From positions 7,552,989-7,616,988 of the forward strand of contig CAIIXF020000006.1 in the NCBI GenBank assembly GCA_903813345.2: a DNA stretch of 64,000 nt, in the 5' to 3' direction. Within the stretch, counting starts at the first letter, position 1, and each line of letters begins with the position of its first letter. The translations under genes and the position numbers were made by a program. Origin of the DNA: Owenia fusiformis (Eukaryota; Annelida; Polychaeta; Sabellida; Oweniidae). The notes beneath the pieces are model-generated. The model was not told where the DNA came from. It saw only the letters and a list, made by a program, of their open reading frames with translations, and searched no databases. This document shows positions 36,012 to 50,100 of this stretch, in pieces.

Positions 36012-39000
36012 CTATTTTGCTGCTGCTTTCTCCTTTTTCTTTTCAACTTGTTTTTCTTTGGCCTGGAATGATGAAATATACAATGTACTTTATGTAACTT
36101 TGGTGACTCTCCAATTGAGTATATCAATAAAATTAGCTTCTCAGTTTTCACAGGTGTCTGCTAATGGGCAAACCACCCAATGCAGACAGTACTTGCAGAA
36201 AACACTCAATGCGCATTTGCGCATGTATCATACAATGAAGTTCTCAACTATTTACATGCTATCATTTTTATTAGGTATCATCGACACATATGAATATAAT
36301 TGTATACCCAACATGACATAAATCATTCAATATCACAAATTCAAAAATGACTGTTGGTTCCACACCTCAGGCGCATGATATCAACAGAGCATATTACTCA
36401 TTATATTTCAGCATTCTCTATAAATGGTCTACAATATTTGAGACAAATGCTCAAGATGTATAGAGGGAGACAAAATCCTAAGCTAATGGCCTGACATAAC
36501 TTTTCTCCATTCTTTTCTCCATGTTATCTTATCTTTTTGAATAGCAACAAGCATGTAATTAGCATGTTTCTTTAGGAAGAATATTGTATTTTTAAAGAGA
36601 AAAACATACCTTTTCTACCATATCTACAAGTTTTCCTTCCTTGGCAAGGATTTTGAGTAGTTCCATAATGAATGGTAGATAGTTGTGACGTCTCCTGATA
36701 TTTTCAATCTGAAAAAAAATAATTGAATTAAAAGTTATGTATCCAAATGCTGCAATAGAAGGCTTAACATGATCACAGTTGCAAATTTCTTTTATAATGG
36801 ATGACTGCTTGTATGGTTAAACAAGTACTGATACTGCCTCATAAGTTGTTGCTGTTGGAGATAAAACTTCAAATTCAATATGATCTATGCTCCTAGAGAG
36901 CCTCGATGCACTTATTGCTGTCATTTGCCATAGTACAATATACATATATATACAAAATGTATACAACATCAAAAATCTGAATTGTATAGTCGAATATGAA
37001 AACATTTCTTACTTTGTATCTGTTAGATTTGAGATCCTCTTCTTGTATAAGCATTTGAAGTTTACTGATTTCCAAATCCCTTTCATCGGTCTCCATTTGC
37101 TAATAAACAAAACATAATGAAAAGGTTATTTGTGGCTTACTCATTTAACATATAGGTCTATTATATTGATTACTACACTTTATGACTAAATATGAGACTT
37201 GGGTTGTTTTTATATGATTCTTCAATGAATAATTTAATATAATCTACTGTTTAGAGTACATGTATATTGGTTCTTATTGTTTGATAGATGGTATTGACAG
37301 CAACTGTCAAATATTAACTCAAACCTGGATTCAGTTTTTAAGGCCTCAGTTGACTTTGAGCCTAAATCTTTAATATTTAGTCTTCTCATTATCTTTATTG
37401 TGTTATTACCATGGTCAGTCAATGAACAGGGTGGCCAAAAATGACCAAAGTATGTTACATTGCAACACCAACATTACATTTACCTTCATGAGTTCTTCTA
37501 TTCGGTTTGTGTAAGTCATTTTTCTGTCGGAAACTATTGCCATTAGGTTGAAATGTATTTCATCTGCAGCATACCTACAATCACAGAGTATGCCATTAAC
37601 ATGAAATAAAATTCATCATTATTTATTTGTTCTACATTTTTGAATTATTAAGACCAAGATAAGACTAAAACACAAAGCTAAAGGAATCATAGGAACAACT
37701 ATAGCAACAATTATTTTCATACTTTGAAAATGTGCAGTATTGTCATTGTTTTGTCTTTAAAATAATTGTATTTTACCATTAAATACTCACTTTTGTATTC
37801 TTTTTTCTATGACAGGTCTTGCAGAATCCAACCAATCAGATCCCTCCGGTATACTGCCTGAAAGTGAGGCAGAAAATCGTTTCATTTCACTTGATTTTGT
37901 GACTTGAATGAAATATTGCACCAGATTTTGACAAAAATGAACTCAATGCTGGAAATATATATTTTCATCAAAAACGTGTAAGGTTTTTTTTATAACCATA
38001 TAAAACTGTCTAACCTATTGCATGACATCTCAAAATTTTATATGTAGACCCGTAGGGGATATAATAGTGTAAACTGTAAACCATAGGCTAAATAAAATGA
38101 TTTAAAAAAATGTTTTTTTTCAAATAATCAACATAATATGTGTAAAATGGTGAATACTATTTCAATTTTAATCATGAGGAAATCTAATTAAAAAATTAAA
38201 ATTTTATATACAGTATATATTCTAGAAAAGGGTCAATTTTTCCTGTTTCCTTAAGCCAACCTGAATAAAAAAAATAGAGGGTTCAGATAGGTCAGGTTTG
38301 AGTAACAGAAAGCAGGAGGGGAGCTGTTGGGTAACTATAACTTTACCATGGTCTATGGGTCCTTCCTTGAGACCATCTAGCTCATACAGCCTGCCATCTA
38401 TAGGTAGATATCCAATAAAGTGGAAGACATCATCATCTTTCTTTGCCAGAGATTTATCGAATTCAAACATTTCTTGTCTAAAAAAATAAATATTATATTT
38501 TTGAATTTTTAGTTTAGGCTATTCCATATCAACATTTATATTAATAGATGTAATTCTGTACAATATTATTGCCTAGTTTTGCAAGAGTTTCGACAAGTTA
38601 ACAAGATTGTAAGCATGAAACATTATGAAAGATGAGGCACAAATGAAAATACCAAAAATGTAAACGGAGTCTATGTAATATCAGGTATAAAGTAAGAGGT
38701 GAAAAGTTTGCTGTGAGGGGTGTAAGACTTGTGTTCATTTGAACAGAAGTTGAAATTTGGATCTTACCTTGCAAAACTGTTGTGGACTTTTTTGATTTGG
38801 TCAGAGTTACTAATGCTCAATCCTTTAGTCTGAAAATGTACAAACATAACAGTATTCAATAAGAAAATAAATCATTTTGATTTGAAGTATCAATTATCAT
38901 GTTTATGGTATGTTTGTTTGTCTCAATCCATTTTCCAGCAGATACCAGGGAAAGGTTGTCTTTACATTACTTTTTTTATATAATTTTTTTTATTTCAAAG

Positions 39001-40886
39001 AATAAACATGTTAAAGCAATTGCAAAATTGACAGCTGACTGATAATGTATATGGGGTAACACAAATAATGTCAAATATGTCGTCTAAATACATGTATTAC
39101 TTACTGCAGCATCAAATGACTGTGTGAACTCTCTGAATGATCCTAGTGTTTCTCCCAGCTTGATGTCTTTATGTTCAGCATTCAGTAAGATGCTCAGAAT
39201 GGCTTGAGTAGCACATGCATTGTTGATGACCTGAAACGAAAGTTCAAAATGGATCAAGACACTGTACTACCCCTTCCTCCAACTTTAAGTGCCCCTCTTC
39301 CATCTCTAATTGAATGAGACCAAGCATTATACAATATACATACAGATAGACTTAGTAGCAAAACTTAGTCTATCTTTCCCTAAATTTTTAGAATTAATAA
39401 TAATGCAACATACCTGTTTGGCAAAGAATATTTTTTCCAGTCGACTGTCTTGAACAAGTGAACCCTGGGGTGTGTCATCTGGCTTCCATTTAAACAAGAA
39501 TATAAGTCCATGAACAGGCCTGGAGTTAAAAGAATACTTTAATTAAAACCTGGAAAGCTAAAATTGCCACTGATACTGATTCTTTTGAAAGCCCTTGTTC
39601 TCTACAAGAATTACAACATTTGTTATCTGTTTTGTGGAACACTATTAATGTTAATGATACAGAACAGAATATTCCAAAAATGTGCTATTTTGACAACAGG
39701 AGAGCAGATTCCTCAAAAATGAGGCAATAGGAAGAACTGGGACCAATTGTTAAATTACCTACTTGAATCCCAGTAAAACAGATATGACCACTGCTTATTC
39801 TTATCTGAATTGTGCGCCAGAAATGCAACTTACATATCTCTTACACTTTACAAAATGGGCTCTTAAAAAGTTGACCAAAAATGGGCCTCTTTATAAGGGC
39901 CTTGTTTCTTGTGGTTCTGGTGGTCATACCTTTGGACATTCCTTGCTAATCCCCCTCTTTCCCACAATATGCATGGAACAGAGGCTTCTCTATGGAGTAC
40001 CTTACCTTAGATTTGCAAAGCTCTCTGGGTCTAAGCTCCATATTTCCTCTACTTGTGCCCCAGTCACTCCTTAAATATAAAATGTTACTATTGAGGATAT
40101 CTTGATTGAACCATGTTTTAGGCCAGATATCATTTTGCCCTGATAAGAATTCTTGTCATTTATTAGAATTGATATTTGAATCAAATTCATAGAATAAGAT
40201 GACAACTATTAAATTGAGATGATGGGCAGGGTTCAAAGAAAAAGCTGACAACCCATTGGCCCAGGAATATGTTTAATTAATGTAAAATCAAAGTTTGTCT
40301 AATTTGAGTTTGACTGTCTTCTTAAATTTTTTCTTAGGGTACAATGAGGCTCAAACGAACTTTGATTTTTTGTTAATTATACATGGTTCTGGGCCTATGT
40401 GGGAACATATTTGAGATGACAGTAATTAATGGATCAGGGGCTGGGGTAAAATTTTCTAGAGGGTGTAAGCCACTCCTTGCATTCCCCAAAACAATTGAAA
40501 TAAAAGATATTTCACTTCGCTTCAGAAATGTATGTCAAACTTTTAAACTTTCTTTTGCATCGAGAGTATTAATTTTAGATGTGAATTACATGTATTTCTC
40601 AAATTCTGTTTCACTGAAGCAAATATCTAGGTGACCAAACCTTTTACTTACAGAGCAATAAAATCTGATCTGAATTATGATATTTGTGTGGGCGATAATA
40701 TGTGAAAATTAAAAATGTTATTTGTTTCACTTCAAATTTCAGTGTTACATAAGCTTGTTCTACTCATAGAATAGTATTAAGTTCTCCTTCATCACTAGAG
40801 AAAAAAGTTTACTAACCAAAACCCTTTATCAGCTCTGTAAATACACCTGGATCACTCTCAATAAGACACCAATCACCGGCCGACAT
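36012..40886 (-). CDS. UCHL5: UCHL5 / UCH37 ubiquitin C-terminal hydrolase, complete, 11 exons
   Basis: Exons in transcript order: 40886-40817, 40069-40006, 39519-39414, 39230-39105, 38829-38768, 38477-38347, 37857-37791, 37574-37484, 37099-37013, 36708-36610, 36062-36012; 317 residues, as in other animals. This cysteine protease trims ubiquitin chains on the 19S proteasome (via RPN13/ADRM1) and also binds INO80. The start [16 protein letters not shown] is the family N-terminus. The catalytic set is intact by alignment to the family: Gln80, Cys86 in N-N-A-C-A-T-Q, His162 in V-F-H-F, Asp177 in Y-E-L-D-G. Exons 8-10 encode the ULD helices ([15 protein letters not shown]). The tail [10 protein letters not shown] is the lysine-rich RPN13-binding end. 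It is transcribed divergently from the CISD3-like gene. Confidence 0.97.
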
Positions 40887-41162
40887 TGTTTCGGATTTTG
40901 AAAGTGAAGACCACTTAGATAGAACTTGTAAGATTTTGTTCGGAACTAGATTTCGTAATTACACGCAAAAGAAAACATATATTCAATATTTAAATGTTCT
41001 TATGGTATAATATAAGTGTTTGAATGCAAATATAAATGAAAAGACTTGCGTATTTGTGCCACATATCATATTGAAACTTCTAAAAAGTACCCTTACACGC
41101 GCAGCAAAAATTTAAAAAATCAGAAAGTCACAGCTTTATTTCGAAGAAATGGGTCGATAATC
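40887..41162. promoter_or_regulatory. Putative bidirectional promoter between UCHL5 and the CISD3-like gene
   Basis: The two start codons (40886 minus, 41163 plus) are only 276 bp apart and the genes face away from each other. Both promoters must therefore lie here unless far upstream noncoding exons exist. No TATA box at a convincing spacing was recognised, which is usual for housekeeping bidirectional promoters. Confidence 0.6.
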
Positions 41163-44100
41163 ATGGCTAAATGTAATGATGAAGATGGCAAAGAAGACAA
41201 ACCTTGTGAGCTTTACCCAGCTGTTGCAATGGTAAGCTGTTAAATTGACGTTTCGCAGAGTAATCAATGTAAATGCTCCTAGCCAAGCTCAATTATCACC
41301 CAGTATGATTGTCAGTGTGGCAATTTTGGCATGTTAGTTATTGTTACTGCAGGGGCAGATCTGGGAACCAACAAGGGGGGGGGCCCAAATTTCAGGTCAG
41401 AGAAAAATACGTCCGCGCTTGCGCGAAAAAATTTTTTGGGCCCCTAAAAGGCAAAAGTGGGCCCAAATTTTGAAATTTTGAGGCCCATTTTCTTCAAAAT
41501 TTGACCTGAATTTAAAAAATAAGGCCTTAAAAGGCCCAGTAATGACCAAAAAGGCCGACTTTTTGGGGCCTTAAGGCCTTTTTTGGCCCAAAATTTTTTT
41601 TGGGCCCAATTTTTTTTTCTGGGCCCACCCAAGGGGGGGGGGGGCCCGGGCCCCCAGGCCCCCCCCCTAATCCGCCAGTGTACTGTGTAAAAGGGGAAGT
41701 CTGTTAACCTGTTTTTCAATCACGGACCTCTGCCAGATTCTTCCTGTTGGTCTCTAGGCTCAATAAATTTACTCAAGGATCAGACATAAAAATCTTCAAA
41801 AATGTTCATTTCCTTGATTCTGGAGTCAGTTTATCATTATCAATATCAACAATACGGCAACAAATATGACATGTCACTCCTCAAATGATACGTACTGTTG
41901 TCAGCTTTATCTCCAATTACTTAAACCATGCATATGTATTGACCTTTGGGCACGTCAGTCGGGAAGCTGTGGTGTAACGGACCAGATACTGGACCTGAAA
42001 GTGCCCAGTGCGGGAATCAAACCCAGGATCTCCTGCTTGCAAGGCAGACCCTCTACTCCTGAGACTGTAGTAGCGACTTGCTATCGAAGTTCATTACACC
42101 ATCCCCCTGGAAGATGACATCCCATCGTAACTGATTCACAAGGGCAATCCCAATTCTGACACCACTGTAATGACCCTTTGGCATGTCTGTCGGGGAGCTG
42201 TAGTGCAATGAGCCAGATTCTAGACCCATAACGGAGTGTGCTAAATTCAATGCCCAGTGTTGGAATAGAACCAAGGACCTGCCGCTCACAAGCCAGATGC
42301 TCTACCCCTGAGCCACAAGGGCTTGCCACTACAGATGAGACTATAGTAGCGACTTATCATTATGGTCGGTGGTCGATGGTCATTACACATATGTGTAAAT
42401 GTATGTTGATAAAAGCACAAAATAGCTGACTAGGCCTCTTTAAGAGGGAAAAATATTTTTTTAAGAAGGAAGAGCTGTCCTAAGCCAATGGGCGCTTATT
42501 TATATGGATATAATTATGTGACGATCCTTCAGATTACTTTGAGCATGGTAATGGGATTGCCTTGAAGGATTGTCACTTTGTTTCACTTTTGCACTTACAT
42601 ACTTTTTGTAGTTACTCTAATTTGTGTTGTATTTAATATATGTAGAACTCTTTAAGATTTTGCAAAAGGGTTGTTGATATAGACAGGCAGTTGCCCTGGA
42701 CTAAAATTGAGAGTGTCAATTTCATTTATTCAAGATCCATTGAATTCGGGTCCTCACTTGTTTTTATCATGTAACCATAAACTTTATATTTGTATATATT
42801 ATGCCATAATTGTGTAGAGTAATGACAGCGTATAATTTTTGTTATAAAACTGGTCATTTTCATGTTAGCAACTGTGCTGTAAACTTTCATTCAAGGGATA
42901 GCCAAACTTTGGGTTTGTTTACTTTCATCCAAAACGAGGCTAGGCTGGAGATCAGCTGTTTTAGCTCAGTGATTTTGTCTTGTCTGGGGACTCTCTTCAT
43001 TGCATTGAAACGGGCCGGACGTGTATAACTTTTTGGAATTATAACATTCAAAAACGCAACTCAAAACTGGATATTTATATAAACACAGATATACCAACTT
43101 AGGTGAACAAGTTGGGGAAGGTAATTGAATTGATTTTATTGTAATTTTGACAGGTTTTTGAATTTGATAAACCACTGTAGTATCTTTTATTTTTATCTCA
43201 ATTAGCGTGTATAACATGTATAAACACTCATTTAAAACTGTTTAGGGGATTTATTGCTAAAGGACTACTGTTGATTTGGATTATATAAAGTTTCTAGCGT
43301 CTTTTGGATCAGCTTGAGCTTTGAACTGATTCAGTCTTATTCCATACTGGCAATAACCCCCGCTTAGACAGTAAAGCTCCTTCTCAGATAATTGTCTGTA
43401 ATTGGGCTTTATCACCCACTCCCTAATTTAAATCCCAGTACCCGTTTCTGTGATTTTTCACCGCCAGTTTGGTTGGAGGAACTTCAATAAGAACAGGGGT
43501 CACTGTGTGCCGACAAGCCTTAAAGGTCATGGCAAGCCATTTCAAGCTCATTTGGCTTCAACTGGCTTATTAGAGCTTCCCATATATTTACCACAACTTC
43601 CCCCCCTAAAGGTCACGGCAAGCCATTTTAAGCTCATTTGGCTTCTTTGGGCTTCCTGTTACTATTTAGACTATTTACTACAACCCCTCCCTTATACATG
43701 TTATACCAAAAACACTGATTGTATTTATTTCTAGTCAGTTTTACACGTCTGGCCTTACTATATATTGTTGCTTATAATAGATACATCATTCACTATTCTT
43801 TTTCTTTAAACTTGGAATGATTTCTCATATTCCATATCTGTTTTGATTTATAAACCTGAAATTGAGAGATAACTTTTTGAGCAATTGTAAATTCGAGGGA
43901 TCCCGGGAATTGTTATGGAACATTTGACAAGGCGTACGTAAAGTTATGGTCTTTAGGAACCAATGTAACTTATTCTAAACCAGAGTCATTGTTCCTGGGG
44001 TTCCATTGAATAATCTTTATGACCTTCCCCCTCCCCCTTCATTCAACTTGAGACTGTATTAACTTTATTCACCAAAGTAACTTTTATTGACCCATTAGAA

Positions 44101-47100
44101 AACAATATGTTGTGTATGTTCATGCCTGGGTATTTTAAAAGGGATCCCGAGCATTCTTTCTGACCATAATCAAACAGCTGATCACTGATTCTGCACCCAG
44201 TACTTGCAGAGTCAAAGTCAGTATTGAAGCCAGTTCATAAGGCTTTAAGCCTATTCTAAGATGCTGTCTAGACATTTTGACCAGCCCCTAACTACATAGC
44301 ATGAGTTAGTACAGATTCCATTTGGGGTCTTCAAGCCTGGCACTTGCTTGTATGGGGTTCTAGTCAGTGTTTACCATCTACCCCTCCCCATTTAGTTTCC
44401 ATATCTGGTCTAAATCTATGTTAGCTATATTCTATATAGTTTTTCGATTATAGACAGATTTTATGCAAGAATACCTTACCCTTTTGTTTGCTAATTGTGG
44501 GAAAAACTACGTTCCACTTTTCATGTGAGTAGTATAGGAAGGTGATTTCAATCCCACTAGAGATCATACATAACGGAACTGTTGATTACATTTTTGGAAA
44601 GAAACACATTTTGGGCTTTATTGCAAATTGATTTACTGAACTTCCACTGACTTTGCTTTTTTGTGCATTGTGTATGAGAGACCATTTGTGTACTTGATAT
44701 ACCATTTGAATGTACTGATTTTGTAACGTTTGTGTAGAATAGTAATAGAAATAGAGTCGTTTTTATACATTATATAAAAATCCATTTACTTCCACTGTTT
44801 TGTTATTCGTGTGTTTAAATGGTGAATTAGTAATAGTATCCCCTGATGAGTTTGACAGACTCCTGATTTGAAAAAGCCCTACTTTAAGCATTACAAAGTT
44901 TCCCACTTTAATTGTGAAAAGTGACAACTTGAAGCCCATTGTAGCCCTCAAGTGGCTGCAACTTGACTTCCACCTGGTCATACTCACGTCCTAACTTCAT
45001 ACTTATTTGATGCAATTTAACACTGGGCATATTCAGAATCTTGAGTTTGTTGCCATTTGCTTTTATGAAATATAAAATTTACATTGAACACTGAGATATC
45101 TAACTAAGCCTATACTTAGATATTGTTATTCCGTAACTGTTATCCCGAAATTGTTCCACTTCATCCCAATTATTTGTTATCCCAGAATTTATCCCTAAAT
45201 TATCCCGTAAATTTTCATAGCAAAATTTATCCCAATTTTATTCCCTATATATTTATCCCCACTTTATCCCATTTGTTAGGTACTGTGAACACAGATGTTG
45301 TTCAATTAAATAGGGGATACACTTTTCAACTTTTACTTGAACTTGTTCCGAAACTTAGTGAATGAAAACATCAAATCAAATTATTGACTCTTAGACTGTA
45401 TTCTGTTTACGACCCTCAAACCACGCTACCACACGAGGGTCGCGACAGAAATGTTGGCCTAGCGGTGTGATGTAATACTTTACGTATTGACCCAAGCCTA
45501 GTCCTATGCCATTGCTCATTATTTGTTATTTTGCACCAATTGCAATCTTGCCATATATATTCCAATTGAAGTGATCAAAATATTCCGCAATGTCAGAAAA
45601 ATCCAAAATGAAAACTTTGCCATGTCAAAAGTCCCTATCGGGAGCTTTTGGGTCTATAACACCAAGGTATTTGGATGATTCAGAAGTGGTTTTGGGCCAT
45701 CAACATCTAAATAAAGATTTGAAACTGGCACAAGATGATACTTTGCCCATAGGATCTCCTGCAGCAAGCAAGATCCTGGTGAAAAGAAAATCTCCATTTA
45801 GACCCTTACTCCCCCCAATTAAAATAACTGACATTTCCAGATTTAGACCAAATACCCCAGAATTCTCTCATTCCCGTAATTTGACACTGAAGTCCCCAAT
45901 AAATGTCAAACAAGAGAGAAAACATGACTATACAAAGCCAAACTATGATTTGTTAGATGATTCTAGCAAAGAGGGAGTAGTAAAGGATGTGCAAGTCAAC
46001 TACCAGGTTCCACCCATTGCTCCAGTGCCACTGACACCTCATGAAGGTGACATGCTTCAGGGAGCATATGGGGGTGAACTGTCAGAACAGACTTTGCAAA
46101 GCCCTTTAATGATCCCATCTGATAGAATACCACCCTCAATGTATTATGACCCTAACTACATGAAATGTTTGCCTAAAGAGACTCCATCAGCTGATCAGCC
46201 ATATGATCTTAAGATGGATTTCCAGGCTTCAAATGCCCCTTTAGTTGCAAAAGAGATTCCTCAATTAAGTGAACCTAACAAGTTGAAACATGCTGAATTT
46301 CTAACTGACAAGACTGTTCCAAACTCGGGTATTAAGTCTAAAAGTTATGAATGTATGCACCAACCCGAAAGTACTCTTTGTAGGCAAGCTTTAAAGAGGC
46401 CTAATGCTAGAGTCTTATGTGAATCTAGTGAATTCCCTCCTTGCAAAATCCTAGTTGTTGATAAATCTGATATGTTCAGTTTATCAGACAAATCATCTCA
46501 AAGCACTGAGTTTTCTGCCAATTGCAGACAGCCATATTGTCTACCCAAAAGTGTGGATCCGACCTATGATTCACATTTGGAGACACGTTCATGGCTTGAT
46601 GCTCAAATACCTGGCTATTACAGAAGTGCCTTGCCCTCCCATGATATTTCAGCCCAGAGTGATAGTAATGGGTACACACCTTGTCAACAAGTCTCCTTCA
46701 AACAGAGGGTAAATGAAGATTATGCTAGATCCTCTCAAGCAGAATCAATATTGTCCTCTCTAGAATATGAAACACCTGTTTACTTTTCTGACCCAGATTA
46801 TGTAGAAAATGGTATGAAACGTCCATCTTACCATACAAAATCTAGACAAAGACCAGCTTACTACATGAACAATTCTGAGGAATATGAATCCGCTACAGAA
46901 AATTGTTTTTCTCCCCTTGGATCTACAGTTATGAGTAGATCAAAAGTGAATCCAAGTTCCCCTGGTCTCTACAGACAGATTGATGAACCCAATGATCTGT
47001 TTATATCCAATCCTAATACATGTGATCAGGCATCCTGTACTGGAGTTGAAAACCAAAGAAGAGGCAATTCGTTTTCTAGAAGGGAAATGAAAGCACCACT

Positions 47101-50100
47101 TTTCAATGGAAAGTGTAGTCTCTCTGCTTTTCTCATCCAATTTAGACTTGTCTCTAACATAAATGGTTGGACAGATGAAGAATCTGCCATCTATATGGTG
47201 AGAAGTCTTGAGGGAGAGGCTGTCAATGTTTTAGATGATTTGGATGATGAAGACCTGCCAACCTTGGCTAGTATCATTAATGTCCTGAAAATTAACTATG
47301 AACCCCCTGAACAAAGTAACCATGCCCGTGCCGAGCTTAAACATAAGTTCAGAGGCAATGATGAGCCTCTTGAAAAGTTGGCTCATGATATCAGAAAATT
47401 GTCAAGACAAGCTTTTGGGAAGTCAGGCATGTCAAGGAAGACAATTGACGACCTGGCCAAACAAGCCTTCATTGATGCTTTGAATAATGAAGAACTGGAA
47501 TCCAAGCTTTCTTTTTCTAACCCCAAAAGTCTCAATGAAGCTCTTACCATGGCTTTGCAATATGAGGCTTTCTTCAAGGGAAGAAAGAAGAGACTTGAAC
47601 GTTTCCAAGACCCTGTTATATGTGCTACTCCAACTCCTGTTCAGGTTAACTCATCTACTGCAGCTACCTCATTATCTCTCTCTGAGAGTGATATTATGGA
47701 AATAGTTGAGCAAAAGATGGAGGCTTTAACCAGAAATCTGACTCAAACTATTACAAAGGAGAATCCTGTTTCCAAACTGAAAAGAAAATACTGTAAAATA
47801 TGTGACTCGGGAAGTCACTCAGTATTTGATTGTAGCCAAAGACATCCCAACTCCAAAGTTCCTGGTGCCACAGTATGTTTCAAATGTGGCCAGGGCACTC
47901 ACTGTGTAAATGCCTGCCCCTCTCTTAAGGGTAGGTTGAGTTAGCTTTCAAGCTAACTTATGTGAATGTATCTGTATTGTAAGTCCAAGCCACCATAGAT
48001 ACATTATATCACTCCAAAGAGTGGCTGGTGAAACCATTTGTGTTTATTACCTGATGACTTTATCTTGTATACTTACTTCCCTTGATCTACTTTAATGTTC
48101 ATGTAAGCCAGTTTTCTCAGTGAGAAAATGTATGCTTACTTATGTGAATGTAAGAAAGAAAACTAATTTTTCTTTCCTGAAGTATTTCTGTTCCATTCCT
48201 GATGTTTCCCATCTTATGTCTACCACATGAGCTGTTGAGGCTTTGATTCTTGTTAAGCTTTAAACACTTTGCTCAGTGGTAGTGATGACATGACCTCAGA
48301 CAGGGAACTATTTATTTGTTGATATGTTATGGATCACCAGTGACCTGCTTTACTCAAGCAATGGGGTTCATTGTGAACATTGGCCTGATCAACCAATGTT
48401 TACAAACATGAAGCCTGTTTACGCTTGGGGTAACAGGTATATTGGAATCCAAAGGACATTGATATATTATAGTTTTGTCCCTGCTTCTGTTTAAATGAGG
48501 TGGATTAACTTGTGACCCCCTGGGGGGTGAGTGCCACGATGGACAAGAGCTCTGTCCATTTGCTTCATCGAAGTGTTTCCCTACTACTGACTTTGTAGGT
48601 TCCCCTCATACCCCCAGTTCCACTTTCAAGCAACTGTCCCAGCTTGTGACCCCATCCACTGCAATGGATGTTCCCATCAAGTTTGAATCCTACCTCGCCT
48701 CCCTCCCTACTGCCTTTGTACCAAAAAGGGCAATGGTAGCTGAATTTGAATCATTCTCAGTACAAATGTTATGAGATATTATCTGAATACCTACCAATCC
48801 GAAACTGATTGTGAAAGGATATATCTTGAAGATACGTTTGATTGATTCAATCTCATTTGACAACCCTTTATTTTGGCCAAATCATATCATATCATGTGAT
48901 ATTCAAAATTTACCTGTAATTAACCTGTCTTATTTCCAGGACTGTAACACTTCTTATTCCAGTCCAGCATGAACCATATGATGACCTTCAACAAAATGAA
49001 CATTGTACACTCTGCTGACTGAAAGTAATTTGAACGGATGAACACTATCATGATTGACTTTCGATTAAAGTGTGTCCAACTATTTGGAGAATCCCATGAA
49101 CTGGCATTGGAAGCCACTTCAAATATTGAAAATGCAAATTAAGGCTTATAAACAGAGACAAATACTCTATACTTATATTACTGTGCAGTTTTGTGAAGCC
49201 TCTTGAGAAAGGCCATGAAGAATGACTGACAATCTCAACTTTACATTGTTCTAGAGACTATGCACTGCCAAATGCTGATTGAACATATTCCCATTCTTTG
49301 ATTGGGAACCAGTAACATTGCCTGCATCATCCATATATGTGATGGTATGAACTCTTGATAAACTTAGTGCAAATAATATGGATATTACTTCAACCCTTTC
49401 CATGAACCGTGATCTGCAAGAAGAGGATGAAGAAGACAATTGATGCTGCAAGAGACATTTGTTATCATTAAACTTCATTTTGTATAATACTGTTACATGA
49501 TAACCTTTCTATGTTGTGTATTATAGGTGAGAAATTAAAAACGTGTAAACTAGCATTTGTTTGATTTAGACTTATGGTTTTTATGTAAGTAGTAAACTGA
49601 TTATATATTATTGTGTACATATGTCTATCAACTACTTAAGTCAGAACAATGTTGCTAGTAAATTACTTTAGGTGATGTGTTGATAAATGAATTTGTATTT
49701 TCAGAGTTCGAGGACGAACTGTTTTTAAAAGGGGGAGCAGTGTGACGATCCTTCAGATTACTTTGAGCATGGTAATGGGATTGCCTTGAAGGATTGTCAC
49801 TTTGTTTCACTTTTGCACTTACATACTTTTTGTAGTTACTCTAATTTGTGTTGTATTTAATATATGTAGAACTCTTTAAGATTTTGCAAAAGGGTTGTTG
49901 ATATAGACAGGCAGTTGCCCTGGACTAAAATTGAGAGTGTCAATTTCATTTATTCAAGATCCATTGAATTCGGGTCCTCACTTGTTTTTATCATGTAACC
50001 ATAAACTTTATATTTGTATATATTATGCCATAATTGTGTAGAGTAATGACAGCGTATAATTTTTGTTATAAAACTGGTCATTTTCATGTTAGCAACTGTG

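Noticed and set aside
42240-42335. Functional tRNA gene
   Set aside because: A and B boxes are present, but the acceptor and D stems do not close, and a related degenerate unit sits nearby, so a SINE is the better call.
45448-45589. Primer-binding site of the LTR element
   Set aside because: The sequence after the 5' LTR (GAAATGTTGGCCTAGCGG) does not start with TGG at the usual place and I could not match it to a tRNA 3' end with confidence.
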